Positions 13,061 to 24,559 of a stretch of 64,000 nucleotides of DNA are shown here, one piece after another. The position numbers were made by a program, and so were the translations under genes. The DNA lies in assembly GCF_964340395.1 (NCBI RefSeq), contig NC_135553.1:19117001-19181000 (forward strand). Reading direction: 5' to 3'. The notes under the pieces are model-generated. The model had not been told where the DNA came from. It made no database searches and worked only from the letters and a program-made list of their open reading frames with translations. How positions within the stretch are numbered: the first letter of the stretch is position 1; every line of letters begins with the position of its first letter. Source of the DNA: Glandiceps talaboti (taxonomy: Eukaryota; Hemichordata; Enteropneusta; Spengelidae).

Positions 13061-14380
13061 CTGGTTTTCACATCTAGATTTTAATCCTGAATTGAAGTTG
13101 GCCTTGCTTGTGGTGATCGAACATGATTGATAATGAAAATTTGTTTTTGAAGTAACTATAAAGAATTTTAAAAAGTGAAGGATTTCACGGACATTAAAAA
13201 AATGCCCTTTTTATACGCTTGGTTCTTGTGCACATGTTAGCTTACAGAAAGAATATAATATCTGTCTGGCCAAAAGATTCATTAATTTAAACATGTGCAT
13301 ATATCTGATCCCATGACAGAAAGTATGAATACATTTAGTCATGTTGTCTATTTGTGTACAGGTCAGGTAATTAGCGTGGTTGGTTTTTAACTGAAAATAG
13401 TATGCAGGCTGTGTGATTTATGAGTGGGCAGGGGTGCAACGGCTGGTCAGAGGGGAATAAGATAATGTGTGACATTGTTTAGGGCCATCAACAGAAAGAG
13501 TGTATTGTGTAGATGTGACGTGAAGTAAAACTGAATACGTACACGCTGTGTGTCTATGCTGTGTAAAGTTCAGACAACAAACACCTTGTTGTCCATTTCA
13601 TCTGTTGTATATTATCTATGCGTATGTTGCAGGCACTCTGATACAAATACTAGTACAACAACAAAGACACACTAATATTAATACTATAAAAACCAGTTTC
13701 CAAAAGAGCTCATTTCAGTGTGACATATTCAACTGATAAGGTTGGGGGTTTTTTTGAGAGTCATTGTGTTCTGAGAGAGTAATATGTATTAAATTAACTG
13801 ATAGCAGTTATACAGGTATCTAGGTCTTCTGAGCGTAATATCTATTTAATTAGTTATGAATAATTCCTGAATGAATATGCTCACAACCGTTCACCAAATT
13901 CAATTTAATGTTTCCTCTAAATTTCAGATATATGTAACATTGCTTATAATATCACCCTATTAAAAGTGTGCCTCATTGATATTAATTATTCCTGCACAGT
14001 GATAGCATACAATTTTATGTCATTGAATAATTGATGTGTCTTATCATGTAATATTCACAATTTGTTTCCCAGATGAAATATACACTGTTGAAATGGACTA
14101 TATGCCTTGAGATAATTACTGTATTGTAATTATTGGTAACATGTATTTGGCCAGTGTATAATTAGCAATTAGTCTAATGACAACCAAAATGTACATTGTA
14201 TCACTTTCAAATAAAAGTTACCTGTTGCTGGTTCCAAGATGTCTCTCCATACAACATCACATATTCTGTATATCAAAGCAGAGGGGGTTTGCATGCGCTT
14301 CTCAGGTGCTGGTTGTCACCTGATGTACCCTTTATTTATTTATTTTTAAAAACAGCTTTTCACCTGTCTTAGGTGATGTT
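13061..14380. other. No gene seen
   Basis: Non-coding AT-rich DNA with no supportable exon or repeat. The 62-codon frame at 13548-13736 shows no domain. Confidence 0.4.
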
Positions 14381-14384
14381 TCTT

Positions 14385-14480
14385 TGTTTTAATAAAACCA
14401 CTCATAATCAAAGAGGTCAACATCGTGTCTTTCCACCATTTCCTGATGGAAATGTTATTTCAAACAATACAGACAAAACA
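14385..14480. repeat. Dispersed repeat copy (family with 60485-60580)
   Basis: Shares AAGAGGTCAACATCG/GT, a CCTGATGGAAATGTTATTTC-like block and AGACAAAACAAGCC with 60485-60580. The two blocks lie in the same order at 60 kb, next to the family also found at 12.9 kb, suggesting one larger element broken here into two pieces. Confidence 0.5.
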
Positions 14481-14563
14481 AGCCTAAATGTATATAAAGT
14501 GATATTGTCCAATGCGTCTGGCAGGGATTGAAATTAACTTTAAAGTTTCTATGGTACTCCCAG

Positions 14564-14594
14564 ATGGCTACCAATTTCAGAAATTGGTAGCCAT
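14564..14594. repeat. Perfect 14-bp palindrome arms with 3-bp loop
   Basis: ATGGCTACCAATTT and its exact reverse complement are separated by CAG. This is a strong small hairpin or cruciform and may be the core of a MITE. Confidence 0.8.
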
Positions 14595-15596
14595 AGGACG
14601 TATGACGGTGACCAGTAGTCCCATATTCTTTAACTGAAAATCGAGTTCCTCTGTAGGATATACATGTATGTTTGCTATTAAAATACTTTCATGTCCGTAA
14701 ATCTTCCATCCTTTAAATCATTGCATAATCAGTGGTAGGAGTTGCAAATTATGGTTGCCTCATGACAAGCATTGGTGGTAGTCTGTGGACACGGGACTAC
14801 TATTTCTTTTGAGTCCTGTCATAGAACCAGAAAATTATACAACTATTGGTGAATATAAATTCAAAATACACTTGTAGGGTTTCAGCCATCGATCGTTACT
14901 CTCTATCCGTAAATTTTAAAAACTGGTTAGTTTATCGACACCACTGACACAGACATGGTAAATGATGGGAAAATAGAATTATATGAAACCACAAACTGTT
15001 ATCAGATAGCTGATGTGGTCAGTGTAGTAACCACATGCATGAAGGATGTCTAAGTACCAGTACACTTTACATGTACAAAACATATGTTTTACTTTTCACA
15101 AAAAGCTGGAGACAGATCAATCAATATCTGACACTTCATTCAACTGATAATTTTAATGTTTTAGTTCTGTGACTTTGCATTGTTGTAGGCACAAAGTACA
15201 TTTATTGCCCAAGATGGTATTAATGTACGTGCATGTCATGAAAGTATTCAAAATAGATAGCTGCTTTGTGTAAATAGTGGCACCATATAGTTAATTTTAA
15301 TATAGCAAGACCATAATTCCTGCAGTAGTATTTCACTACATGCTATAATAGTGTCTCAAAAAAGAACAAAGAAGGGTGACTTATTTGCTTGAATGGTGCA
15401 TCTATAGTAGTGCCTGTACTGCATGGAGCGGAAACCATAATGTCAACCAAGAAATCAAATTATAGTTATTTTTATAATGTGCCTGGGTTGTAATATTCTA
15501 TTTCAGGTGCCAAGAATTGATATATCCTGTATTGTCTTACATTTAATCTTTCCATATTACAACATATTCTGTAGTGAAGTATCTTTCATCAAAAAG

Positions 15597-15620
15597 TAAA
15601 AAAAAAAAAAAAAAAAAAAA
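15597..15620. repeat. Poly(A) tract
   Basis: A run of about 24 A residues; no retroelement body could be tied to it. Confidence 0.8.
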
Positions 15621-15733
15621 CACTACAGCTCTGATCATATTTTCTATCCACCATTTTACAGTGATAATCATGTATATGCATATACATTTGATTGTTACTT
15701 CATGCTTAGAATAAGGAGTGTACATTGTTTTAA

Positions 15734-15937
15734 CCCTTTCAGGACTAGAAACTTTCCCGCCAAAATTTTTGAACAAAAATTCTTGTTTCTCTGTAATTTT
15801 TGGAAAAAGATCAACTTTATTTTCGACCAGAATTCAAGAAATATTACTTCCCAATGAAGTAATATTCTTAAATTTTAGAAAATGTTCTTACAATCAAGTT
15901 TCTATTTATTCCAATGTCGTCTCTAGGAATGAAAGGG
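15734..15937. mobile_element. piggyBac-like MITE, copy 1
   Basis: The 204-bp element begins CCCTTTCAGGACTAGAAAC and ends with the inverted counterpart GTCTCTAGGAATGAAAGGG. It is flanked on both sides by TTAA (15730-15733 and 15938-15941), the target site of piggyBac transposons. A copy of nearly the same length lies in the opposite orientation at 54199-54403. It has no transposase frame. It sits in the intron just upstream of the G-alpha exon at 15980 and ends about 40 bp before that acceptor. Confidence 0.8.
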
Positions 15938-15979
15938 TTAATGTTATTGCATTATTTTTGTTTATTTTCTTCCTTCCAG

Positions 15980-18892
15980 TTATTTTGAAAGCATGGATAG
16001 GATTTGTGCACCCAAGTATGTACCTACAGCGACAGATGTACTCAGAGCCAGAGTACGGACAACTGGAATTATTGAAACACACTTCAAGATTAATGGGATT
16101 ATTTTTAGGTAAGAAATGCATTTATCACCAGTTTAGTTTGGATGTAACAGTACAGCATTGCTATAATTTACCCATGACATATGGTATTAAATCAGATATG
16201 TCTACAGAGCCTACAGAATTTCACGATTACATCTGTCAGACCAATCTGAGCTACTAACAACTTGTAGCTCAATTGCACCACTAGAGGGCGCTGTTTGAAA
16301 TTTCACTGTGAGAGATTAGTGACTTCGCTTTCATATTTCATTACAATTGTGATAACTTGCACATATTTTTGAAAATATCAAATTTGATGTTATTAAGATC
16401 ATCAAACACTACATTTAAACATTTGAATGCAAGAATAAGTTGATTTTTTATATTGTTTACATTTGCTCAAATTAGCGAAAGGAGACCAGCAGAAAAACCA
16501 ATGACACAAAAATATTTTATGATATACCATGAAATGTACACAGTACATTAAACAGTCTAAACAAACTAAATAAACTCAAGCATACAAAATAAACAATTAA
16601 TTATAATTTTATAGACTGTATGATGTCATCTCCTGGCCATAATAATCAATTTCAAATACTTGAATTCATTGTTGATATTATCAATATGAAATGTTTTCCA
16701 TTTTTATTAGGCTTTATGACGTTGGGGGGCAGAGGTCAGAGAGAAGGAAATGGATACAGTGTTTCGATGATGTTAGAGCATTGTTATTTGTTGCTGCCCT
16801 CAGTGGTTACGATATGACTTTATTTGAAGATCCTGAAATTGTAAGTATACTGGAAAAAAGTTACACAACTTGTTATACCATGCATAAGTCAAGTTGAACA
16901 AAAAATATGGAATTTATACCCTGATCATTCTACATCACGACAATGCATGTCTATCTGTTGTTTTTGAAATATTAGTCAAAATGTTGCCATTACTTTCCAA
17001 GATTTTTCTTTGATATTATTGGCACTGGTATGATTATATGTTATTTCCAATATTTTTCTTCATTCAGCTGGAAAATACTTGTGACCTGTGGGTTTTGTCG
17101 CTACGAGTTGCTTGACGTAGTGACAAAGTCCCCTTAGGTCGCTCACATTCCTTGGATGAATAAAGAAAAATATTTCGGAAGAACATGTAAATGTTTTGGG
17201 TGAATTGTTTCCTTGCACAAACTAAGTAATTACACCATGCATAAATCTTCACATAACACTCGTGGATCGTGGCCTACCAGGTACAGATTTGTACAGCTTG
17301 GTACATTGAAACACATTTGGTTCAGATCTTGGCCAATTTTTAGCCAATCAAAAACAACAAAACTGGACATCCGGAACACAATAAACAAGACAAAACGATG
17401 GAAATAGAGGTAAATAAGACATCTAGCTGCTTTCACCACATCAGATTTGAATCAGATTGGACTCCACTCTAACATTGGACCATCATTAGTTCTAAAGCAT
17501 TAATTAACGAGTGAGTTTGATCTTTTTCTGACAATTTTATGTTGTGTTCTTTTCATTTCAGAACCGTCTACATGAAAGTCTAAGGCTATTCAATTCCATT
17601 GTTAATAATAGATTCTTTTCACATACTTGTATGATATTATTTTTAAACAAAGTGGACTTATTTCAAGAGAAAATTTTACAATCAGGCAGGCATCTTAGGT
17701 ATTACTTTCCAGAATATCAAGGTTAGTAAATTTATAGCTTATAGCCAACAAGTTTTAGTATGCAAATGACATGATGAATATGTAAATATGATTCCAATTA
17801 GTTTTAGTATGCATATGACATGATGACTATCTAAATATGTGTTTCCAATTAGTTTTAGTATGCAAATGACATGATGAATATGTAAATTAATGAAGGAAAA
17901 TGTAGTCAGAAGTGTTGGCATCTTAATGATACAAAAATATGGAAATCAATGTTGCCAAACAGTGGGTGGACTTGATTGAGCAACCCAGTCAATTCCACAG
18001 GGGTCACGACTGGCTTATGCTGTCGCATACTCGGGGTAGTTCACCTGACGAATCCAATCAAGTGTCAGCTGACAATGTTCACTTATTCAAATATGACATC
18101 TCCCGATAGATATCATAAAACTTGTACAGCTACTCTAAAATTATATTTCAACTCTTAGCTTCATATGCAAGGGCGTTATTTTGCTAATTTAAGTACATAT
18201 AACAGATATATATTATAAACTTTCATATTACGTTTATCGCTCCCCACCGCCATGTTTGAGCTGCTATAACTGACAAAATCAGTCAGGCTATTTGGTTATC
18301 CCCGACAGAATGCGCGTGCATCATCCCCTTATCAAACAAGCATAAAAAACTGAACCAGTGTACACCGTGATAAACCGAGAGAGTCAATCAAGTCCACCCA
18401 GTGTTGGTATGCAAATTACATGATCAAAATAGAAATGTATAACGAGAAAAAATGTAAAAAATGGGTAATTGATGGTATTTGAAGTGAGAGACTAGAAGGA
18501 GAAAATGGTAAATATTTTATTTGAATAGTCTCAAGTGATTGAACACAAGGTAATCATACTAATGAAATATCAGTCAATGGATTTATACAATGTCAAATTT
18601 AATGAGACTGAGAAAAAAAAATATTTTAATGACTTTGGTACAAATCATTTTCCTCTGTTCAAGAAACATCATTAATCAACTATCCTTGTTGTCATGTCCA
18701 GGTCCTGACTGTGATGTGGACGCTTCAGCTAGATTTATACAGTACCAGTTTATGACACAGTGTAAGAATCCATCCAAAGTCATCTATCCACACTTCACCA
18801 CGGCTACAGACACGACCAATGTCCAGGTAGTCTTTCAAGTCGTCATGGATACCATCATTAGAGAAAACTTGCATGCGGCATCTCTCTTATAG
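15980..18892 (+). CDS. Heterotrimeric G-protein alpha subunit, C-terminal 202 residues (4 exons)
   Basis: GTP-binding signalling switch that couples seven-transmembrane receptors to effectors at the plasma membrane. Exons are 15980-16108, 16711-16840, 17562-17721 and 18702-18892 (TAG), joined by GT-AG introns with consistent phases. In order, the translation shows linker/switch I ([17 protein letters not shown], with the catalytic Arg), switch II ([12 protein letters not shown], catalytic Gln present), the NKxD motif (FLNKVDLF), a G5 loop reading TTATDT instead of the usual TCAT, and a C-terminus ENLHAASLL. The start corresponds to about residue 154 of a roughly 355-residue G-alpha, so the N-terminus with the P-loop is missing; I could not find those exons upstream. 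The tail lacks the Gi-type Cys at -4 and matches none of the Gs, Gi/o, Gq or G12 patterns. I infer a Gv-like or lineage-specific class; class confidence is low, family confidence very high. Confidence 0.95.
16278..16292 (+). promoter_or_regulatory. CTCF-like motif in G-alpha intron
   Basis: CCACTAGAGGGCGCT agrees with the vertebrate CTCF core pattern CCASYAGRKGGCRC at essentially every informative position. It lies in the intron after the switch I exon. Binding is inference. Confidence 0.5.
16898..17190. repeat. Dispersed 300-bp repeat, copy 1 (with 48344-48650)
   Basis: Aligns in the same orientation with 48344-48650. Shared blocks include AAAAATATGGA, CAATGCRTGTCTATSTG, TTTTTCTTTGATATTA, CTTCATTCAGC and GTAGTGACAAAG. 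Each copy lies in an intron of a different gene (G-alpha here, ZNF598 there). It is non-coding, with no transposon ends identified. Confidence 0.75.
17390..17465 (+). repeat. Partial copy of a foldback-MITE arm
   Basis: GGAAATAGAGGTAAATAAGA followed by CTAGCTGCTTTCACCACATC matches the right arm of the element at 44159-44320 and, more weakly, those at 6.2 and 8.1 kb. Only one arm is evident here. Confidence 0.55.
17750..17890. repeat. About 50-bp tandem repeat x3 with octamer motifs
   Basis: Units start at 17750, 17800 and 17851 with AGTTTTAGTATGC. Two of the three contain ATGCAAAT, the POU-factor octamer; the middle one reads ATGCATAT. They lie in the last G-alpha intron. Function is unknown. 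Confidence 0.75.
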
Positions 18893-18986
18893 CAGATCAA
18901 ATGATGGGATCTGATAATTTACTGATATGCTGCACAACTTCGAACTATTATTATTAGTAAACAGTGAATACAGATTTTCCATAAAG

Positions 18987-19038
18987 AGTGCCCTCTAGTG
19001 GGGAATTCAGATGTTGGATTATATCACTAGAGGGCGCT
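18987..19038. promoter_or_regulatory. Inverted pair of CTCF-like motifs
   Basis: GTGCCCTCTAGTGGG (about 18989-19003) and TCACTAGAGGGCGCT (19024-19038) are oppositely oriented copies of the same CTCF-like core, about 20 bp apart. They start about 100 bp after the G-alpha stop codon. A pair at a gene end could mark a boundary; this is inference. Confidence 0.5.
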
Positions 19039-19574
19039 GTTTACGTTAGAGGTCTCTTGAGATATTTTATTTAAATTATGAAAAAAAGTACTGGACCTTC
19101 ACTGCCTTGATGCAAGTACAAAAAATGAATACAAAGTATGTTATGCACTTTGGAATATTTATAAACTAAGGTAGATAATTATAAATTACAAAGCACTCTG
19201 TATGTCCATATTAAAGTCACTCCAGTCTGTAATGATAAACGTTCATTTCAATATAGCGTTCATTTCCAATGTTCATATCAATTGTAGAATGGTCATGACT
19301 AATTTTTTTCTTTTAAAAAGGGTGTCATATTGGACACTTCTGTATATGATTGACATGTGCTGTTTGGAGAAGTCTAAAGTGAAACCTGCTGCATGATTAG
19401 TATACTGTAATACGTCCTGTCATCACACACACACACAGGGTAGATAGTTATGCAGCATGCATACATATCATCACTGCCATGATCTCTTGCTGCTGATTGG
19501 TAGGCTGACATCATATGCAAATCATATGTAAAAAATTTTAGTACTAGAAGCTAATAACACTGCCGTGACTTGTT

Positions 19575-19580
19575 AATAAA
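19575..19580 (+). terminator. Candidate G-alpha poly(A) signal
   Basis: AATAAA about 680 bp after the stop codon. It is a plausible signal but not shown to be used. Confidence 0.25.
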
Positions 19581-19627
19581 GTCAGTAGCTGGGTAGAGAA
19601 ACCTGTAGAGTAGTGCAAGGTATGGAC

Positions 19628-19632
19628 ACACG

Positions 19633-19692
<60 letters not shown>
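19628..19692. repeat. (CA)n microsatellite
   Basis: About 30 CA units preceded by CGCACGCA. Confidence 0.95.
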
Positions 19693-19694
<2 letters not shown>

Positions 19695-19699
19695 ATGGC

Positions 19700-20600
19700 A
19701 TAGTAGTATTTGCTGAGTTCAAAGCTGTTTTGCAGTACTGCTTGTCTCTCAAAGAATTGTCCCCAGGGTGAAAATAATAAACATTGGATCACAGCACTGT
19801 ACATGTTCAGTTTACAAGTTCATCTATTGAATCAGTTTCAGGCTTCTGCATACAAGCAGTCCAAGTTGATTAATGTGAGTGTTAACCTTGTTGTATTATC
19901 ATTTGCATTTATGACCAACCAGAGAAATTGGATTTCTTGTCGTCGATACATTTTCTTGAAATTCCAAGACTGCTGTGGTACAAATATTATTACATGTAAC
20001 AAATTGATTCAAATGTTAATTTGCACATGTACAATTGGTTGGGGATGAAAAGTGAAGAAATTTGCACTTTGATGTAAAGCCTGTCCTGATTGGATGTTAA
20101 AACTATTCAATGAACTGTGTAGCTGCTCATCAACCAATGACTAAAGCTGTCTTATCATTAGTGTAAATTTACACTACTGCATTCCATTTTCACCAAAGAG
20201 AATCCATTCAAACAACAAAGCAGAGAATTGTTTGATAGATAAATACAAAAGGAGCAATTTGTACATACCTTGGGATTCTTTGTACGCAGTTTTGTACACT
20301 TTATAGACATTTTTGTAACATTTAGAGAACAGCCAGAATTTCATAGACATATCTATGTGAGAAACACATAATTTTTACAGTATGGCCATGGAATGAACTA
20401 TGACCCATGGATTCCACAATATGCAAATTAGCTATGGAATGAGAAACTCATTATATGGAATAGTGCTAATTATTGGTGCAAATTATGAAAATTGTTTGAA
20501 ATTATTATAAGGATAAATACTGCAGAACATTTTGGTTGAGAATCTATCGTTGCTATTAATTGAGTACTTACGTGGTACCAAAGTCTTTTACAATATACCC
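19700..20600. other. No gene seen
   Basis: Intergenic. The plus-strand frame at 19710-20048 (112 codons) has no recognisable domain and no support from composition. Confidence 0.4.
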
Positions 20601-20685
20601 TAGACTGTATTTCATTGTGTTGCTTTACCCTCACCGGGTTGACCGATGTGTGAGGGCGCCCCATCACTGCGTTCATTACAGACTA
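20601..20685. mobile_element. TA-flanked palindromic MITE, copy A
   Basis: Begins TAGACTGTA and ends TTACAGACTA, with an inner conserved block (CCCTCACCGGGTTGACCGAT, GTGTGAGGGCGCCCC). The same layout recurs at 22999-23100 and, inverted, at 53306-53409. Ends of TA plus an inverted GACTGTAA suggest a Tc1/mariner-type non-autonomous element. Confidence 0.7.
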
Positions 20686-21089
20686 AACATACCCTACATC
20701 TTGTTGATTATAATGTTTAAAAACTTTCAGTTTCTAGTATGACATGGCAGTTTCCAAGGTTTGAATAAGTGTACAATTATTGTATGGTGATTATGAATCA
20801 AGGTCCTGATAGATTAAAATGATACTTTTGAAATAATGAGAGATAATTCTGAAAAAGGTTTTGTTTCAAAATATGATGGATCTGAAATGATAATCTGAAA
20901 ATGGACGTGGTGGAGTTTGTATTGACTGCCATGTCGGAGGTAACCATGCAGTACATTTATTATACAGAGGGAGCCAGTGAACCGATCAATGGATCTGATT
21001 GAGTTTAAACTCCTGAATGAATTTCCATATTTGCAGTTGTACCAGTTTGTTGCAGACTGTCACTCAAATCACATCATTTGACTTGCTAA

Positions 21090-21425
21090 CATCTAGACTC
21101 TGTCACAGTCCTCGGAGCATCACTAAAAGGGATGTTTTGTTTATACTGATATCTACCGCATAATTGTACTTGAATATCCTTATATACTGTAGGCCCTCAT
21201 TGACTACATTTGGCTAATCATTCGTTGATGGGTTACTGCAATGCTCCATGTTATTGCGATGCCCCAAAGATTGCAGTAACATGTCAATGAATGATTAGCC
21301 CTATGTAGTCAATGAGGGCCCACAGTACAACGATATTCAAGTGCAATTATGCTGTAGGTATCGGTACCTACAAAATAACCCTTTTAGCGATGCTCCAAGG
21401 ACTGTGAGAGAGTGTAGCTAACGTC
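21090..21425. mobile_element. Large foldback (inverted-repeat) element
   Basis: The left arm (about 21097-21242) and right arm (about 21273-21415) are long imperfect reverse complements. Shared blocks, read on the left arm, are CACAGTCCTCGGAGCATC, CTAAAAGGG, CATAATTGTACTTGAATATC, GGCCCTCATTGACTACAT, GGCTAATCATTC and GTTACTGCAAT. The loop is about 30 bp. No coding frame; a foldback transposon is likely. Confidence 0.8.
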
Positions 21426-22043
21426 ATATATGATGGCTTTAAACTGTCAGCTATCATATGAGAAAAAAGAATCAATATTTTGAATCCAGTAATCTTGTTG
21501 CCAATGATGTTGACAACATTTTTAAAAATTGTATTTCAGTAATAACAACAGTGCATGGTTACAATAATCTTTTGATGTTGTAATATATGAACATATTCAT
21601 AGAATAATGTACCACACCTGATACTAAAGTGTTGGTCATATTCAGTCAGCCATTGCTTACAGTTAGAACTCAGGTTGTTTGACCTCTGGTTGACCTTTAC
21701 TACAGAGGTAGACATGCTCTGATGGTTTATTACTCCATTCCTCATGTGCAGTAGAACATATCCAATAAACTTAAGAATGCAGGTATGTCAAATAAACTAG
21801 ATGAAATCTTATACATAAACATTAGTGTACAGAATACACTCCAGTGGGAAAATCAATGATTTTGATACAAAAATTGTAAATATCTTTTTTTCACAAATAT
21901 TGCATGTACCGTAACAGTGTGTTTTTTAATTGTCATGCTGCATTTTTAGATTGTACATGCAATGTCAAATTTGACAAAAAGAATATCAGACTTTATGATC
22001 GACCAACTGTGATGTTGTATCCGTAGAACTTTACTATAAATCA

Positions 22044-22057
22044 CGCCCTCTAGTGGT
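22044..22057 (-). promoter_or_regulatory. CTCF-like motif
   Basis: CGCCCTCTAGTGGT is the reverse complement of the ACCACTAGAGGGCG core also seen at 16278 and 19024. Confidence 0.45.
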
Positions 22058-22249
22058 GACAAGCTGTAAACAGTTCATGTGAATCCTGATATAAACAGAA
22101 AAGTAATTAAAGTCCGTATGATAGCAGTTCGATTTCATTTATTTCTCAAATATAAGGTGATTTTTCTACTGTCGACGTAACTATTGACTGAAATGAATTA
22201 TATGGGCAACTTTTAAGGATCATCAAATTTTGTCCATTTCACAGGGTCG

Positions 22250-22760
22250 CACAATTTATTGCACTGTGTTTGTCATTGTCAATTTCAGAGGGTGATATAT
22301 CCCACCAAGTATTACACTACGTTTGTTATTGTTAATTTCACCATAGATCCTACACGTTTCCTGTAGGGTCTAGGATTTCACAGGGTGATATATCCCACAA
22401 TGTATTGCACTATATTTGTTATTGTCAATTTCAGAAGGTGATATCCCACAATGCATTGTACCAAATTTGTCATTGTCAATTTCACAGTGATGTATTACAG
22501 TTTGTCAATTTCAGGTGATATCCCACAATGCATTGCACCAAATTTGTCATTGTCAATTTCACAGTGATGTATTAGTTTGTCAATTTCAGAGGGTGATATC
22601 CCACAATGCATTGTACCATATTTGTATCTCAATGCATCACACTACGTTTGTTATTGTCAATTTCAGAGGGTAATATCCCACAATGCATCACACTATATTT
22701 GTCAATATCAATTTCACAGGTCCCATAATATAATTGCACCTAAATTTTGTCATATCCAGC
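22250..22760. repeat. Irregular 60-80-bp minisatellite
   Basis: Repeated blocks of TTGTCAATTTCA, GGTGATATCCCACAATGCAT and ACCAAATTTGTCATTG recur with variable spacing and internal deletions. It is a degenerate tandem array. Confidence 0.8.
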
Positions 22761-22998
22761 ATTCTTGCAGTCATTTCGAGATGTTCATTTTAGTGTAATA
22801 TCAACATGTCTACAGCTGTCAGGGTCTGGAAGTCTAGAACTAGAACTTGACATCACAAGTAAATACCTACATGCTTTCACTTTGAAAAACATCATACATG
22901 ATTGATACATGGATGGATGGACATGATTTCGTGTTAGCAGCTTGGAATGCTGATAGTTAGTATTTTCTTTCCTCCAATTGGATATTTTATATAGAACA

Positions 22999-23100
22999 TA
23001 GACTGTAATTTATGTCATGACGCACCGCCCTCAGTGGTCTCGATCTGAAGGAGTTGAACGATGTGTGAGGGCACCTGGACATGGCGTAACTTTCAGACTA
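22999..23100. mobile_element. TA-flanked palindromic MITE, copy B
   Basis: TAGACTGTAATTTATGTCAT at the left and a GGCGTAAC-CAGACTA end at the right. The core CCGCCCTCAGTGG with TGTGTGAGGGC matches copies A and C. It is 102 bp with no coding frame. Confidence 0.7.
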
Positions 23101-23302
23101 AATAGAATATATTGAGAGTGGTTCTTATGTTTGTATATACTTGCATGCAAGATCACTATTGTGTTGTTAATTGTGTGTTTTAACTGATTTTCTATCAACT
23201 GTTTTACAAAATGTACAGAATTTTATTGATCTTGTAAAGTTTGAATTTGTGAGTTTATTTTATCAGCTATTTTGATTAAAGAATTTATTGATGATTATTA
23301 AA

Positions 23303-23480
23303 ATGTTTGTATGTATGTATGTATGTATGTATGTGTGTGTGTATGTTTGTATGTATGTATGTATGTATGTATGTATGTATGTATGTATGTATGTGTGTGT
23401 GTGTGTGTGTGTGTATGCATGCATGTGTTTGGTGTGTATGTGTGTATGCATGCATGTGTGTGTATTCATGCATGGATGTA
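23303..23480. repeat. (TATG)n/(GT)n microsatellite
   Basis: ATGT tetranucleotide runs with embedded (GT)n tracts and GCATGCATG interruptions. Confidence 0.95.
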
Positions 23481-23489
23481 TGTATATAT

Positions 23490-24186
23490 GTCCATCTGTC
23501 CGATGCAAATTCTAGTGCCAAGATGGGAGTTCCAGTGTCAATTATGGGCCAAAAGTCCAGTGAATAGTTGCACATATGTAAAGGCCCAAATGACCAAGAA
23601 GTAATATCGGCCCTGGTTCAAAGAAAGTGGTATTAAAAGTAAAACATTGACTGCAATTGGACAACAGAACACGATCCTAATGTCCTTCCAGGTGGTGTCC
23701 ATTGGGAGTAATCAGTCATCTTCAATACAGACTGAAAGGGAAGGCATAAATGCAAACATTTCTTTTATGTTTACTATAAGATTACTATAAGCATTAAGAT
23801 ATAGTGTTATGATACTATTGTGACCCCCCCTCCAAAAAAGTACTACGGCTGGGTTAGATTAATACCATTAGTTCACTGACACTAACAAGACATCATAAAT
23901 AATATGAACATGCCAATTGTGGTAAGAATAGGTAAAATCTACCCAAGTTCATCTGTAATTTTATCAGGCTTCCCTACCAGTGTTTTTGTTAAGGTTGGTA
24001 AGTAGGCAATATCTATCCAAGTCCCCTGGTCGGTTCCCAACCAAAATTATGGTACATGGTATGACAAAACCTAGGCCAGTTTTATCAGATTTCCACCTTT
24101 CTGTCACCAGGATTCCACCAACATCAGCAAAAACACTGATACAATGTCTCAGTGAAGGTCAACAAACCACATTACAAGTTCTACCA
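23490..24186. other. No gene seen
   Basis: Intergenic, non-coding. The 93-codon frame at 23980-24261 runs into the foldback arm at 24187 and has no domain. Confidence 0.4.
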
Positions 24187-24558
24187 CTGGGTACAGGACA
24201 AATTATCAATTTTGTTCTATTTTCCAGATTTCTAATATTATTTTCTCTATATTTCAAATAAAGTTGCCACCATAACTATTGTTTCCTCTCACTGTTTTTT
24301 CCTATTGGATCAGTAGATGTTTACACTCACTGCTAATGTGTTAATTGGGCAAATAGCCCACAAGAGTTTGTTCTAGGATTAGCAATCTACTAATTGATGC
24401 AATTGTTGGTAAACTCTGATTAAAGACAGTTATAAAGTAGGAAATAGGAAAAAAAACAGTGAGAGGAAACAATACTTATGGTGGCAATATTTATTTGAAA
24501 TATAGAGAAAATAATATTAGAAATCTGGAAAATCGATTATTTGTCCTGTACCCTGTGG
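24187..24558. mobile_element. Foldback element with ~120-bp arms
   Basis: 24187-24306 and 24440-24556 are near-perfect inverted repeats. Shared blocks include GGGTACAGGACAAAT, TTTCCAGATTTCTAATATTA, TTTTCTCTATATTTCAAATA and GTTTCCTCTCACTGTTTTTT. The loop is about 130 bp. The high arm identity suggests a recent insertion or conversion. Confidence 0.85.
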
Positions 24559-24559
24559 T

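Noticed and set aside
15718-16257. 179-codon plus-strand frame
   Set aside because: It runs through the piggyBac-like MITE and reads the G-alpha exon in the wrong frame; the true exon frame gives [20 protein letters not shown].
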